Notes: generated from the sequence alone by a model not told the origin. A stretch of 64,000 nucleotides of DNA from Fibrobacter sp. UWB4 (GCF_002210345.1 NZ_MWQI01000003.1:186001-250000); one strand, 5' to 3'. Shown: positions 42,701 to 52,513, counted from the stretch's first letter. Program-made: numbers and translations.

Positions 42701-42778
42701 GGACCTTTTGACAATGTCGTCCTCGCCTTCGGAGCTGTCGTTCCCCCTTCTAAAATCAAAAACAGCTAACTATATATA

Positions 42779-42800
42779 ATACGCTTATGATACGGCGTAT
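42779..42800. promoter_or_regulatory. Dyad upstream of the fibro-slime gene (1)
   Basis: ATACGC-N10-GCGTAT, directly after TATATAAT (42773-42780), a -10 candidate. Operator or RNA hairpin. Confidence 0.4.
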
Positions 42801-42836
42801 GCAACGTTGATTGTAAAGTTTCTGTTACTAAATTTT

Positions 42837-42862
42837 TGTTTGTAAAATATTTAATACAAACA
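42837..42862. promoter_or_regulatory. Dyad upstream of the fibro-slime gene (2)
   Basis: TGTTTGTA-N10-TACAAACA, an 8-bp perfect inverted repeat with the same N10 spacer as dyad 1. The rest of the AT-rich 360-nt gap (42670-43031) holds no ORF that I can support. Confidence 0.45.
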
Positions 42863-43031
42863 TTGTTGAAATAATGTGATTAAGTCTGTGGATTTCTTTA
42901 TATAAATTTTTTTTCACATTTCTTTAATAGAAAAAATTTCCTTTTTTCCTTAAAAAAAGTAGATTTCGCATGGTGTGGTCTATCAAGAAGGCTGGTCTTT
43001 TTGATATTCCGCGTGGTCGGAGAGAACCGAA

Positions 43032-46000
43032 ATGGATAGAAATACAATGAAGAACAGAATCAAATCCTTAAGATTGTGGGTGTTGAGCTGTGCAATGCTC
43101 ATTGCCGGTGTCCAAAGTGCATCGGCATCCTTGGCTGGGTGCGAGGGAACCGTTTATCTCAAGCTCCCTGAAGGTTGGACGACCGCTTATTCCGTTGCTG
43201 GAGGTCAGTTCATTGGGTTCAAAAAGAGTACGCAATACCCAAGTTGGTATGAAATTTCTTCTGCTTTAATTGGTGGCGCGAATCCGCAAAATGAATTCAA
43301 TATCTCGAAGGCTTTGAATGACTATGGTCAGACCGGTGGCATAACGAGGACTGTAATCGGTTCCAATGTTCAGTTTGGAACTGGAACGGGTTTTACCTGT
43401 AAGGATTTCGGGAAGAATACAAATGAACTTTGGATTCAGCCTGATTTTGACGATCCTACCAAGCCTTATGTCAAAGGAGAACCTCCTGACGTAAAGTATT
43501 TCTATGTGTTCTTGCCGAATAACGAAACTTGGAAGAGCGCCGTGCCGTTGCTTGTTGAAGATGGCAAGGATCACGAAATGAATATCGACCCGGACAACTG
43601 CGGTTGGTATTTCAGGCGCTATGTGGATGAAGCTCTCCCGTCCAGCATTTTTATTCGTCGTGATGATGATGAAGATAAAGCCGATATGATGGGCATGGAT
43701 GGTGATGCTCAAACTGGTGCGGCCGGGGCCCTGACTCCTATTGCGTTGGGTTCTATTTACAAGGCTTTCGAAAAGGATGCTAAGTTCCAAGGTGGTGTTT
43801 TCTTTGTTGCTGATGGTGCAAAAGCCCAAGACAATCCTAGTGATGTGCCCGGCTGGTATGTCGAACGCCCCCCTGTTACGGGAACTTGTAGCTATCCTTT
43901 GGCAGCTTTCATTTACGATACTGATGCTTCGCTCCACGGTGCATTTACCTGTAGCCATTATGAACAGCAGTGTGATGGCAATCCTGATGTTTGTAAGAAC
44001 AACTCCTGCTTCTATAGCACTGCTAAGTATAATGTTGTTCCGAATGCTTCGGAAGTCGTGCCTTGTATTGGCGTGAAAAAGGGCATGGTCGAAGATACGC
44101 TTTACCGTGATGGAAATGGCAAAAAATACATGAAGCTTACCGCTAAAGGTAAGACATGCTTCGGTTCTGATGCCGAAAACGCTTTCAAGGCCATGTTCAA
44201 CTATACGCCGGGCGTGAACGAAAAGTACTGCTTTAACATGACCTTTGAACAGACTCCTGATGGCAAGTACGAATTTGAATCAGATACTTATAGGAGCCCA
44301 GGTGCGACTGCTGTCGGTGGCTTCTACCCTGCGGAAGAACCTCCTCTCGAAATGGGCATGAAAGACCCTACCAAGCCGGTGATGCTCTCGGAACGCCTGC
44401 CTGCAGCCGAAAACAAACGTCGAGCTGAAGGCCCCGTATTCTTCTGCCCTGATTATAACAATTCAAAAACGACGACTCCAGAAGGTCTCCGTACGATTCA
44501 CCCGACTGAGGGTGTTGCTTTGAGCGACTTGATTTGCAGTGGCCCGGGTTGGGAAGGCGGTATTGACTGCGAAGGCCTCTTTGCTGCTGGTGGAGAATTT
44601 AAGGAAACGGAACAAGCTGGTGTTCTAATTCGTAAGAATCTTAAAGTGAGCTTTGAAGGTGACGGCTGGGGTTGGGGATGCCAGCAGATGGCTCCGATCG
44701 GTTGGACGTTCTATACTGAAAACTCTGAAGATTCTGTTGGTGTAATGGCTGTAAAGAATCAGCCGCCTGCTAAGGGGCAATACCGTTGGACTTCTGGTTC
44801 GGATGATTCCAAGGTCCTTACAACGGAAGGCCGTAACCAGCACTTCTGCTTTGAATCTCATGCGACATTCCGTTTCAAAAAGGGACTGAAGTTCAGCTTC
44901 CGTGGAGACGACGATATTTGGGTGTTCATCAACAACAAGCTTGCTGTGGACCTTGGTGGTACCCATCTTGCTGCTCCGGGCTATGTTGATTTGGACAAGT
45001 TTATGGGTAGCTATGCTGTAGTTGGTACTTCTTACCCGATCGATATCTTCTTCTGCGACCGCCGCACTACGATGAGTAACGTCCATATCAAGACGAACAT
45101 GTTCATTGAACAGAAGTCTGGTATTACTCCTAATGAAAGACATGACCGCAAGGACTGGAATACCACTGGTACGAACCACGTGTATCTTTGCTATAATGAA
45201 TCCAGCAATGGATCCTGCGCTGCTGAAGCCGATCCGGATGCTAAGGATATCGAAAAATGTGGTGATGAAATCAAGGATTTGAAAACGAGCTTTGTGCTTA
45301 CGACGGATAAGTCCAATACCGATCCGACGGCTGTGAAAATCACTGCTGAAGAATTTGCTCAGAAACCGGTGCAGTTTGATGGATACATCAATGTTACCAA
45401 TCCTGGCGAACCGACGTTTAACGCAGACTCGTTGCGCAACTACTTGAAGCCGGGTATTTACTACCTTATTGTTACTATTGAAAAGCAGAGCTATCCTCTC
45501 ACGATTACAATCAAGGGTTCTGTCAACGTGGCTAACCGCGATGCCGTCTTTGTTGATGGCAATAACAACAAGAGCCTGGTTTACAAGCATATTTCGAGCA
45601 AGATGGCTTCTACTTTGAAGGACGATGGTACTCCAGACCCGGACCAGATGATTCCGCTCTATATTGCATCTATTACGGATCCTTGTAACAATGTTCCTAC
45701 CTGCACGGATCCTCTTGAAATGTCTGAATCAGGTGATCAGTATTCTTTGAAATCCACAAATCAGAATGTTCTTTTCTATGAAATGAAGAATGGTGTCTTG
45801 AACAGCATTGATCCGGCCGCAAAGCGAACCCCGAGTGCTTCAGGTATCGATACGGTTTACGTTACGATTCCGTTTGACGGTATGACGAAAGCTGTCGAAA
45901 AGGCTGAAATCTCTGTTGTGGGCGGTAACCGCAAGGCTGAACTCTCGTTCTTCGTTCCGAGACTTAAGTTTGTCGCTTCTGCAACGTCGATGGATGAAGT

Positions 46001-47831
46001 CAAGGGCGATAAGGATACTGACAAGCGCTTGAAGGGCACTGCTTATGAATTCTATGTTGTCGCTGTTGATGATCGCGATAGCCTTTGCACCACCTGCTCG
46101 CACATTAAGCTCAAGCAGGGCCAAGGCTCTGATCCTGGCGTTGACATGATTTCCGATGCCGAATTGATTAACGGCCGTGTGACGATTACCATTAGATCTT
46201 CTAAGGTCTACGAAAGAAAGGCTGATGGTTCTGGTACTGCTACATTTGAAATTCGTGGCCCGAGCAAGAACCTCATGGTCGCTACTTACAACAACATGCA
46301 GTTCCAGGAACCGCCGGTTCCGACTCCGCAGTTTGCTGACATCTTCGACGTCTATGGTGCTCCGGTTGGCGAAATGAATATGCCTCTCGAGTACTTCGAC
46401 AAGAATAAGGACTATCTCGACGGTATCGGTGACTCCATTGTCGTCTACTACCATCGTGAATTCAATAAGGACTCTCTCCCGGAAAAGATCGAAATTTCCT
46501 GGAGCACGGATACGACGGTTGTCTTTGACGCTGCTGCAATTGCTGCCGGTTCTGCTTGCGGTGTTGCTAAGGGCGCCTCTGCTGATACCCTCTGCTTGCC
46601 CAGAATTACACTCGGCGGTAAGGATATCAAGCTCTCCAAGAAGGTAAAGACTTCTGGTATGGGCAAGCTCAAGTCCTGGGCTACATACTGCCCGAGACGT
46701 AAGGATGATGGTACTTGCGGTACGACTCCTGTAACTCAGGATTACGATGGCATCATCTACGACCGTATTGCTCCGGTTATTATCTCTGCTAGAGCAATGA
46801 CGGATACTGATGAGGATAAGGCTCAGTTGAAGATCACGTTCTCTGAAGAAGTTCAGAAGACGGCTCAGGGTGTTGGCGAAGGTGATAAGGTGTTCTCCTT
46901 CTATATCAACAACACCAAGACCCCGACATTCCATGAAAGCCTTCCGCTTCTCACGGGTATTGCTTTCCCGCAGATCCTTGGTGAAAACTTGATCTTGACT
47001 TATGACAAGAAGAACGTATTCCCGCAGTCTGGTGACTACATCCACTTTAGAAGCATTGGTGGTGTTGGCCTTGTGCAGGATAGGTCTATGTACGATTCTA
47101 TTCCGGGTGCTGATTCTATTCGTGCTGAAACAAATCACCTGTGGAATACCGCTCCTGGTTTCGATGCTACTGATCGCGTACCGTCTCCGTGGGCACTCGT
47201 CTCTGGTGACGTGAATGCATACATTGTAAGACTTGTCCCGGATGCAAAGGATGGTGTTCCGTCTGATCTCACAGATCCGACTGCACTCCCGATCACGGAA
47301 GTATTCACCTTTGATGCATTCAAGGATGAAAATGACTTCAAGAATGCCATCATCGATAAGAATACCGATTTTGATCCGGAATTCCGTAAGTATGGGTTCT
47401 TCCCGCATGGTTGGTTCGCTAAGGTTGATTTGGGCGCAATGGTTGAATCTAAGGAAGATTCTGTCATCTACCAGCTCGACAAGGTTTATTTCGACTATGA
47501 AATTCAGGTCTTTACGAACCTGGGTTCCCATGTCTTGACGAATCACAAGCGCATCTACTGCGAAGATAACAAGAACTTCAAGGAAAACGGAAAGTACTAC
47601 TATGGTGGTGCGAATGCAAACTGCGTTGAAAACCGTAAGAACTTCTTTATCGTGTGGAACATGAAGGGTGCCAAGAACCGCCTTGTGGGTACTGGTGCTT
47701 ATGTTTCCAAGATCAAGGCTTACGCAAATCTCGGTTCTCGCGGCAAGACATTCAAGTCCAATAAGACTGAAATGTGGGGCGTTCGCCACAACTCCCATAT
47801 CAAGGGTACTATTCCTGAACCGAAAAAGTAG
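43032..47831 (+). CDS. Fibro-slime domain surface adhesin
   Basis: A 1599-residue secreted protein, about 175 kDa. A signal peptide (LWVLSCAMLIAGVQSASA) is followed by a Cys-rich N-terminal half. The fibro-slime/PA14-like core lies at about 535-700 (GWTFYTENSEDSVG, RFKKGLKFSFRGDDDIWVFINNKLAVDLGGTH, VDLDKFMG, IDIFFCDRRTTMSNVHI). Long beta-rich repeats follow, and a FlgD-like segment near the end (IVWNMKGAKNRLVGTGAYVSKIKAY) suits an outer-surface sorting domain. Fibro-slime proteins of F. succinogenes are implicated in cellulose adhesion. Strong, biased codon use suggests abundance. GGAGAG precedes the ATG; a 360-nt AT-rich upstream region with two dyads implies complex control. A terminator follows. 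Confidence 0.9.
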   Translation: MDRNTMKNRIKSLRLWVLSCAMLIAGVQSASASLAGCEGTVYLKLPEGWTTAYSVAGGQFIGFKKSTQYPSWYEISSALIGGANPQNEFNISKALNDYGQTGGITRTVIGSNVQFGTGTGFTCKDFGKNTNELWIQPDFDDPTKPYVKGEPPDVKYFYVFLPNNETWKSAVPLLVEDGKDHEMNIDPDNCGWYFRRYVDEALPSSIFIRRDDDEDKADMMGMDGDAQTGAAGALTPIALGSIYKAFEKDAKFQGGVFFVADGAKAQDNPSDVPGWYVERPPVTGTCSYPLAAFIYDTDASLHGAFTCSHYEQQCDGNPDVCKNNSCFYSTAKYNVVPNASEVVPCIGVKKGMVEDTLYRDGNGKKYMKLTAKGKTCFGSDAENAFKAMFNYTPGVNEKYCFNMTFEQTPDGKYEFESDTYRSPGATAVGGFYPAEEPPLEMGMKDPTKPVMLSERLPAAENKRRAEGPVFFCPDYNNSKTTTPEGLRTIHPTEGVALSDLICSGPGWEGGIDCEGLFAAGGEFKETEQAGVLIRKNLKVSFEGDGWGWGCQQMAPIGWTFYTENSEDSVGVMAVKNQPPAKGQYRWTSGSDDSKVLTTEGRNQHFCFESHATFRFKKGLKFSFRGDDDIWVFINNKLAVDLGGTHLAAPGYVDLDKFMGSYAVVGTSYPIDIFFCDRRTTMSNVHIKTNMFIEQKSGITPNERHDRKDWNTTGTNHVYLCYNESSNGSCAAEADPDAKDIEKCGDEIKDLKTSFVLTTDKSNTDPTAVKITAEEFAQKPVQFDGYINVTNPGEPTFNADSLRNYLKPGIYYLIVTIEKQSYPLTITIKGSVNVANRDAVFVDGNNNKSLVYKHISSKMASTLKDDGTPDPDQMIPLYIASITDPCNNVPTCTDPLEMSESGDQYSLKSTNQNVLFYEMKNGVLNSIDPAAKRTPSASGIDTVYVTIPFDGMTKAVEKAEISVVGGNRKAELSFFVPRLKFVASATSMDEVKGDKDTDKRLKGTAYEFYVVAVDDRDSLCTTCSHIKLKQGQGSDPGVDMISDAELINGRVTITIRSSKVYERKADGSGTATFEIRGPSKNLMVATYNNMQFQEPPVPTPQFADIFDVYGAPVGEMNMPLEYFDKNKDYLDGIGDSIVVYYHREFNKDSLPEKIEISWSTDTTVVFDAAAIAAGSACGVAKGASADTLCLPRITLGGKDIKLSKKVKTSGMGKLKSWATYCPRRKDDGTCGTTPVTQDYDGIIYDRIAPVIISARAMTDTDEDKAQLKITFSEEVQKTAQGVGEGDKVFSFYINNTKTPTFHESLPLLTGIAFPQILGENLILTYDKKNVFPQSGDYIHFRSIGGVGLVQDRSMYDSIPGADSIRAETNHLWNTAPGFDATDRVPSPWALVSGDVNAYIVRLVPDAKDGVPSDLTDPTALPITEVFTFDAFKDENDFKNAIIDKNTDFDPEFRKYGFFPHGWFAKVDLGAMVESKEDSVIYQLDKVYFDYEIQVFTNLGSHVLTNHKRIYCEDNKNFKENGKYYYGGANANCVENRKNFFIVWNMKGAKNRLVGTGAYVSKIKAYANLGSRGKTFKSNKTEMWGVRHNSHIKGTIPEPKK

Positions 47832-47856
47832 TCTTAGACATTTGTAAAAACTTTAG

Positions 47857-47884
47857 AAAGCCTCCCTTTGGGGAGGCTTTTTTC
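47857..47884 (+). terminator. Intrinsic terminator of the fibro-slime gene
   Basis: AAAGCCTCCC, loop TTTG, GGGAGGCTTT and further T. Its T run touches the -10 of the next gene. Confidence 0.9.
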
Positions 47885-47890
47885 TATATT
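47885..47890 (+). promoter_or_regulatory. Putative leaderless -10 element of the SPOR gene
   Basis: TATATT, 7 nt (TCCTTGC), ATG at 47898. It immediately follows the T run of the upstream terminator; no Shine-Dalgarno. Confidence 0.6.
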
Positions 47891-47897
47891 TCCTTGC

Positions 47898-48299
47898 ATG
47901 CGAAAGATTATAATTGCAGCTTCCTTGTGCGCTATGGCCTGGGCCGGATCGCCGACTGATATGGATTCTCTTTTCCGTGGTAACGAGTACAAGCCAAAGC
48001 TTAGTGCTTCGCTTCGCGATACGACAAGCAACGCCGCTGTTCCTGCGAAGGTCTCGGGCAAGAATGAAAAATCCGATGGATTTTATATGCTCCAGTTCGA
48101 AGCTGTTGGCGATTTTGATGCAGCCCAGAGGCGCAAGGCGCAGCTTTCTGCTAGCACGGGCTATACCATTCAGGTTGTCTTTGACCCCCCGTTCTATAAG
48201 TTACGTGGTGGTGGCTGGACAAAGCGTAAGGTTGCAGAAGATAAAGCTCGCGAGCTTTCTGCATACAACATTAACGCATTTGTTGTAAAGCTTCGATAA
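47898..48299 (+). CDS. SPOR-like periplasmic protein
   Basis: A 133-residue exported protein. Signal peptide (IIIAASLCAMAWA) and a Lys/Ser-rich spacer lead to a C-terminal SPOR-like domain of about 70 residues (FYMLQFEAVGDFDAAQRRKAQLSASTGYTIQVVFDPPFYKLRGGGW, VKLR), which in family members binds denuded peptidoglycan at the division site. The domain pattern (beta-alpha-beta, YKLR-VG-type strand) is convincing but divergent. The ATG at 47898 rather than 47868 is chosen because it starts a normal signal peptide and lies 7 nt after TATATT. Confidence 0.78.
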   Translation: MRKIIIAASLCAMAWAGSPTDMDSLFRGNEYKPKLSASLRDTTSNAAVPAKVSGKNEKSDGFYMLQFEAVGDFDAAQRRKAQLSASTGYTIQVVFDPPFYKLRGGGWTKRKVAEDKARELSAYNINAFVVKLR

Positions 48300-48321
48300 A
48301 GTTTGTTAAAACTCTTAAGAC

Positions 48322-48352
48322 ACAAAGAGCAGGCATATCGCCTGCTCTTTGT
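48322..48352. terminator. Bidirectional intrinsic terminator
   Basis: ACAAAGAGCAGGC, 5-nt loop, GCCTGCTCTTTGT: 13-bp perfect stem between convergent genes. Confidence 0.8.
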
Positions 48353-48369
48353 CATTTTTCGAAATAAGA

Positions 48370-48398
48370 AGGAGATGCCCCATCAAGTGGGGCATGAC
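48370..48398. repeat. Palindromic repeat
   Basis: GGAGATGCCCCA-N5-TGGGGCATGACA, the reverse orientation of the GTCAT-type unit. Confidence 0.7.
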
Positions 48399-48427
48399 AT
48401 CATAATACACTGCCTACTTCCTACTAC

Positions 48428-51400
48428 TTACAGCACACCAAGCATCTGCTTGAGGCTGTGGTCATCGAGCTTGAGCAGGGCGCGTTCCTCGGGGGGCACG
48501 TAAGCCATCTTGCGTTCGCTGTCGGGCCTCTTGGAGCGGTCTCGGAGCACAACGCTCTTGTTTGTGAGAGAATAGAAGAATGGCCCGGTCTTGATGAACT
48601 GCTTCTGGTGTAGCGCCTGCTTGATGGCATCGCTTAATATTGCGTTGATCTTTGCGCTAGTGTGTTCGACATGATGCAGTTCCAGGAGCCTTTGCAGAAG
48701 GAGTTCTCCGTGAATTGGCGATTCGCTATCCACATAGAATTTGAGCTGCTTGATGAGCGTTTCTGTCGGAAGTTCCGCCATTGGTTTGTCGGTTGTGCTT
48801 GCGGGGTGCTTTACGCTGTATGGTTCGACTTTTGCCGTTGCGACATGCTCTGAATCGTCGAGCGGAATGTCTTCTTGCGGTGGTGGTGCGACACTTTGTT
48901 CAATGGCGATTGTTGCGATGAGATTTTCCTTTTCATCGGCATTTGAAATGTTCCAAAGCGGAAGCCACATGTTCAGGACTTTCCAGCCGCGACTTGAAAG
49001 CGCATTCGGTCGTATGTATTCTCGATCTTCAATGGATTCCTTGTAGGGCGAGGTGCTGCAATCGCTCTCGACGACCGCTAGGAACCGCTTGGAGTTGTTG
49101 GCGTCGATGACGACTGGCCCTATAGGAATGTTGCCCGTGGCGATGCTGTCCTTAAAGGCTATCGATTCCTTCGTGAAAATATCCTTAATTTGTGCGTCAA
49201 GAACGGATTCGGCGGCGTTGTTTTGAGGTACTGCAATCTCTGAATTTTTGAGCGAACCGATCCATTCCTGGAACAGGTTGGGCTTGGCGCTTGCAAGTTT
49301 CTCGGCGTCTTCGTTTGTCATGAACAGGCTGAGGCTTTGCTTTGCAAGTGTTGTACAAACTGAAATTTTGCGAATCCCGGAAATGCTTGTGGCGTGATCG
49401 ATATCGGCACATATGAAAATGACGTCACGGTACAAGTCAACGGCTCGCTCTGCGGTCTTGATGTAGAACTTGTTTGTAATGCTTTTTTGCGCAAAGAACT
49501 TTGCTGCGCCTGGATTTTTCACCAGGAGCTTTTGTATCGCATCTTCAATTTCGCTGATGAGTGCCTGGTTGAACACGACAATTCCTAGAGTCTGGCTGGG
49601 ATTTCTTGTCGCATGCTGGACGGCTTTTTCTGCAATTGACGAAATCTTGTCGCGAACGATCTTGAGCGTTTGCGGTTTGCTTGTTGCTAATGCCGGATTT
49701 GGAAATTGCGATATGGCGTTATTGTATATTTTGCTGTTTGCAAAACTGAATAAAGCTGGATCCGCATATTGTGTTGTATAGCCGATGATTCGGGTCGGGA
49801 TTCCCTTGCGGAGTGCCGCCGAAAGCACGTTGTCCTTGAAGAATATCGACTGCGTAGATATTTCCATGTTGCATGCGTCCATTGGGAGCATTTCGAGTGC
49901 GGGTGCGCATGGATTGCCAAATAAGATGGCTTTTTTGGAATTGAAAATTCCAGACATGGCTTCGGCAATCGACATGCAGTCGGCATCCAGAATCAATGCT
50001 GCATCAAACGAATCGAAATCCTGTTCGTAGGTGTTTGCCAATGTAACAACCTGGAGCAGGTCGGGGTTCTTTTCTATAGCCTCATGTGCGATGCGGAAAT
50101 TCGCATTGCTGAATTGATCCAATAGTGTTCGGTACTGCTTGCCTTGCTGCTTTCTGTTTTTTGCAGATGGACTGAAGAGGTCTGGGCAGTCTGCTGTTGC
50201 CGCTTGCATCTGTTGATTTGTCCAGGCGCGGGCGAATGCCATTGCGATATCTTTATTGGCGTTCTTTGTATCTTTTACAAACTGGGCGAGATTTTCACAT
50301 GGCGAATCGCTGATGTTTTCCATGTGTTCACAGAGTTGCAGGTAAATGTCCTGCTTGTTCCAGTGCTTGGACCAGCTTTCTATTTTCCCAATCCACGAGT
50401 CCACATTCTGTGTATCCATGGATTCGCTCAAGTTGAGCGCCTTGCTTATGCTCTGGAGCTTCTTTTGCAGTTTTTCGGCGCTTTCCTGGATGTTGTCGAA
50501 ATTCTCGGCGAACGGCTTGAACAAGTGCCATTTGGCGAGTAGCTGTAGCAGATAATCGTGCTGGTCGCTGTTTTTGATGCGGGCACGGAATACATAGTAA
50601 TGGCGGATTTTTTCGGCCAGATCCTTCCAGTCGGTCTTTTCGTATTTCCAGTCTTTACCGAACAAACGTGCGGCAAGCACGGAGGAATCTTTGTATTTGC
50701 GTCTGTAATCCTGGATTTCAATGAGCTTGTCGATTTGCTCTAGGAGCATGTCGTCCGAGGTGATGCTCTTGGGATCCTTGAAAACACTCAGTAGGAGTCG
50801 CTTGGGTCTGCGATAGTGGTCCGACAGGGCCTTGAGCGCTGAACTTAGGCTCTCGTCAAATTCATTGCGCGCGGCGAGGATGTTTTCGTCAATGGCGTCT
50901 TCTGTAAAGATGTCGGAGCCTTTGCGGCGATAGCTTGACCAGCGGGCGCCTGCATTCGGTAAATCGTTCAGGTCGTCTTGATAGGCGATCCATCCGTTTG
51001 AATGGAGATCCCATTCTTCAAAGCCGGGCATTTCGTTGTCGAAATTTTTCTTAAGGACGTTTGCCAGGGCTATGACGTCTGAAAGTTTTATTCCATCGAG
51101 ATAAAGTTTGGATTTGCCGATGCTTTCGATAAACGGCTTGATGGTTTCGAACAAGCTTGCCGCTTGTTCCAGGTCTTCGCCGATGGAGTTCTTGCGCTCT
51201 TGTGAAACGGCGGGCAGCGTGATTCCCTGGAAAGAATTGTAAATGTCGATGCCGTTTTCGTTGAAGAAAAGATGCGCCATCTGTTCCAGGCTATAGTGCA
51301 TGGACTTGAATTTTTTGTAGCGTACGTCTTCGATATTCTTGAAAAGGCTGCTTGGAAACTTTGTCTTGACGGGCTTTAACTTTGCTATTTCATCAAGTAA

Positions 51401-52501
51401 TTCCGTGAGCCTTGCGCCGCTTGGCTTAAGCGGATTGTTGACCGCATCGTAATACGAGACAAGCTTTGCTCGGGTATCGCAGAGAGTAGTCTTGAGTGTA
51501 TCGCGGTCAGGACCTTGGAATGAGCGGAATGGCGGGTTCCAGGCGTTCTCGAAATTGAATTTGGTGATGGCCCTACGGCATACTACACAGACCTTTTTCT
51601 TTTGCTGGATCAAGTCGGCGGCTATGTTTACAGCGGCTTTGGCCTTCTCCGATCCGGGGAGAGTCTGTATCGCATAGACCGAAGATTTCTCGTGAAGGGC
51701 GTCAATGACAGCCTTGTTTGTCTGTGAATCGGTTATGTAGGGGAAATAGTGGTCTGCTGGGTTGTAAACGTGGTCATAGGGGACATCGTCAAAAAGCGAA
51801 GACTGTGGCAGGAATCCTTCGTTACCAATTGTCGCGATGAAAAAATCGTTGTTTGCGGCTTTGGCTGTTGTCCAGCATTCACTTGTCAGCTTCTTTTTGA
51901 GAAGAATCCTGTTGGTGCTGTAAAACGTGATGCAAAAGCCGTTGCGTGTAAATTTCCAGTCCGCCTTCGATTCAATTTTTTTTTCGAGCGTGTCGAAAAA
52001 CTTTTGGATTCCAAAGGTGCCGTTCTTGACAAAGTCTAAAGCCTTTGGAAACTTGATGTTCTTGTCCAGCGCCGGGAGAGCAATATTTTCGATGGGGGCG
52101 CGAGCCGAAATGGTGACGGAGTCGCTTTCGTCATCGTAATCAAGCGGGATGAGGAGTGCAGGGGCAAGCGATTTTTCGCCCCACTTGATAAATCCTGTGA
52201 CCAGGTACAAGTCCTGATTGCAGAAATCTTCGGTCTTGGTATTGAGGACTTTGCGGAATTTTTCGAGGTCGGCCTTTTGTTTTTCTTCGTCGTATTTGGC
52301 AGTGACAGGGAAAAACTGCGCAAGAGCGCGAGGCTTTGGATCGTTTTGCCAGATATCAAAAAACTGGTCGCCGTTACCTAAAAGCAGCGGGGATTGAAAC
52401 TTGTTTTTTTGAGAAAAGCTAAGTAAGCGGTCTTTGCTATCAAAGGCTGCTGCTGCTTCGCGGATTTTTTCAATGGTTGCGGACATTGACGTTGATGCCA
52501 T
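48428..52501 (-). CDS. DUF4011/DUF3320-like SF1 helicase homolog with degenerate ATPase
   Basis: A 1357-residue intact frame. The N-terminus (FDSKDRLLSFSQKNKF) matches the start of DUF4011 helicases. The P-loop position reads PGSEKA (Gly283, Lys286, Ala287) instead of GTGKS, and the Walker B position reads LILDADC (Asp839-Ala-Asp) instead of DEAS; later helicase motifs are also lost (TTLAKQ for TRAK). Near 1125-1180, PVVID and VVESD (Glu1145, Asp1147) then RGWKVLNMW match the MTES_1575-type nuclease domain, possibly active. The C-terminus (PIHGELLLQRL, VVLRDRSKRP, YVPPEERALL) is DUF3320-like. ATPase activity is unlikely. No Shine-Dalgarno; TATATT is 6 nt before the ATG. Confidence 0.72.
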   Translation of the reverse strand: MASTSMSATIEKIREAAAAFDSKDRLLSFSQKNKFQSPLLLGNGDQFFDIWQNDPKPRALAQFFPVTAKYDEEKQKADLEKFRKVLNTKTEDFCNQDLYLVTGFIKWGEKSLAPALLIPLDYDDESDSVTISARAPIENIALPALDKNIKFPKALDFVKNGTFGIQKFFDTLEKKIESKADWKFTRNGFCITFYSTNRILLKKKLTSECWTTAKAANNDFFIATIGNEGFLPQSSLFDDVPYDHVYNPADHYFPYITDSQTNKAVIDALHEKSSVYAIQTLPGSEKAKAAVNIAADLIQQKKKVCVVCRRAITKFNFENAWNPPFRSFQGPDRDTLKTTLCDTRAKLVSYYDAVNNPLKPSGARLTELLDEIAKLKPVKTKFPSSLFKNIEDVRYKKFKSMHYSLEQMAHLFFNENGIDIYNSFQGITLPAVSQERKNSIGEDLEQAASLFETIKPFIESIGKSKLYLDGIKLSDVIALANVLKKNFDNEMPGFEEWDLHSNGWIAYQDDLNDLPNAGARWSSYRRKGSDIFTEDAIDENILAARNEFDESLSSALKALSDHYRRPKRLLLSVFKDPKSITSDDMLLEQIDKLIEIQDYRRKYKDSSVLAARLFGKDWKYEKTDWKDLAEKIRHYYVFRARIKNSDQHDYLLQLLAKWHLFKPFAENFDNIQESAEKLQKKLQSISKALNLSESMDTQNVDSWIGKIESWSKHWNKQDIYLQLCEHMENISDSPCENLAQFVKDTKNANKDIAMAFARAWTNQQMQAATADCPDLFSPSAKNRKQQGKQYRTLLDQFSNANFRIAHEAIEKNPDLLQVVTLANTYEQDFDSFDAALILDADCMSIAEAMSGIFNSKKAILFGNPCAPALEMLPMDACNMEISTQSIFFKDNVLSAALRKGIPTRIIGYTTQYADPALFSFANSKIYNNAISQFPNPALATSKPQTLKIVRDKISSIAEKAVQHATRNPSQTLGIVVFNQALISEIEDAIQKLLVKNPGAAKFFAQKSITNKFYIKTAERAVDLYRDVIFICADIDHATSISGIRKISVCTTLAKQSLSLFMTNEDAEKLASAKPNLFQEWIGSLKNSEIAVPQNNAAESVLDAQIKDIFTKESIAFKDSIATGNIPIGPVVIDANNSKRFLAVVESDCSTSPYKESIEDREYIRPNALSSRGWKVLNMWLPLWNISNADEKENLIATIAIEQSVAPPPQEDIPLDDSEHVATAKVEPYSVKHPASTTDKPMAELPTETLIKQLKFYVDSESPIHGELLLQRLLELHHVEHTSAKINAILSDAIKQALHQKQFIKTGPFFYSLTNKSVVLRDRSKRPDSERKMAYVPPEERALLKLDDHSLKQMLGVL

Positions 52502-52507
52502 GTCCCG

Positions 52508-52513
52508 AATATA
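52508..52513 (-). promoter_or_regulatory. Putative leaderless -10 element of the helicase-like gene
   Basis: Minus strand TATATT, 6 nt (CGGGAC), ATG at 52501. No Shine-Dalgarno. Confidence 0.55.

Noticed and set aside
45840-47798. 652-residue open frame antisense to the fibro-slime gene
   Set aside because: Same codon-bias effect. The sense frame has a signal peptide and recognisable domains.
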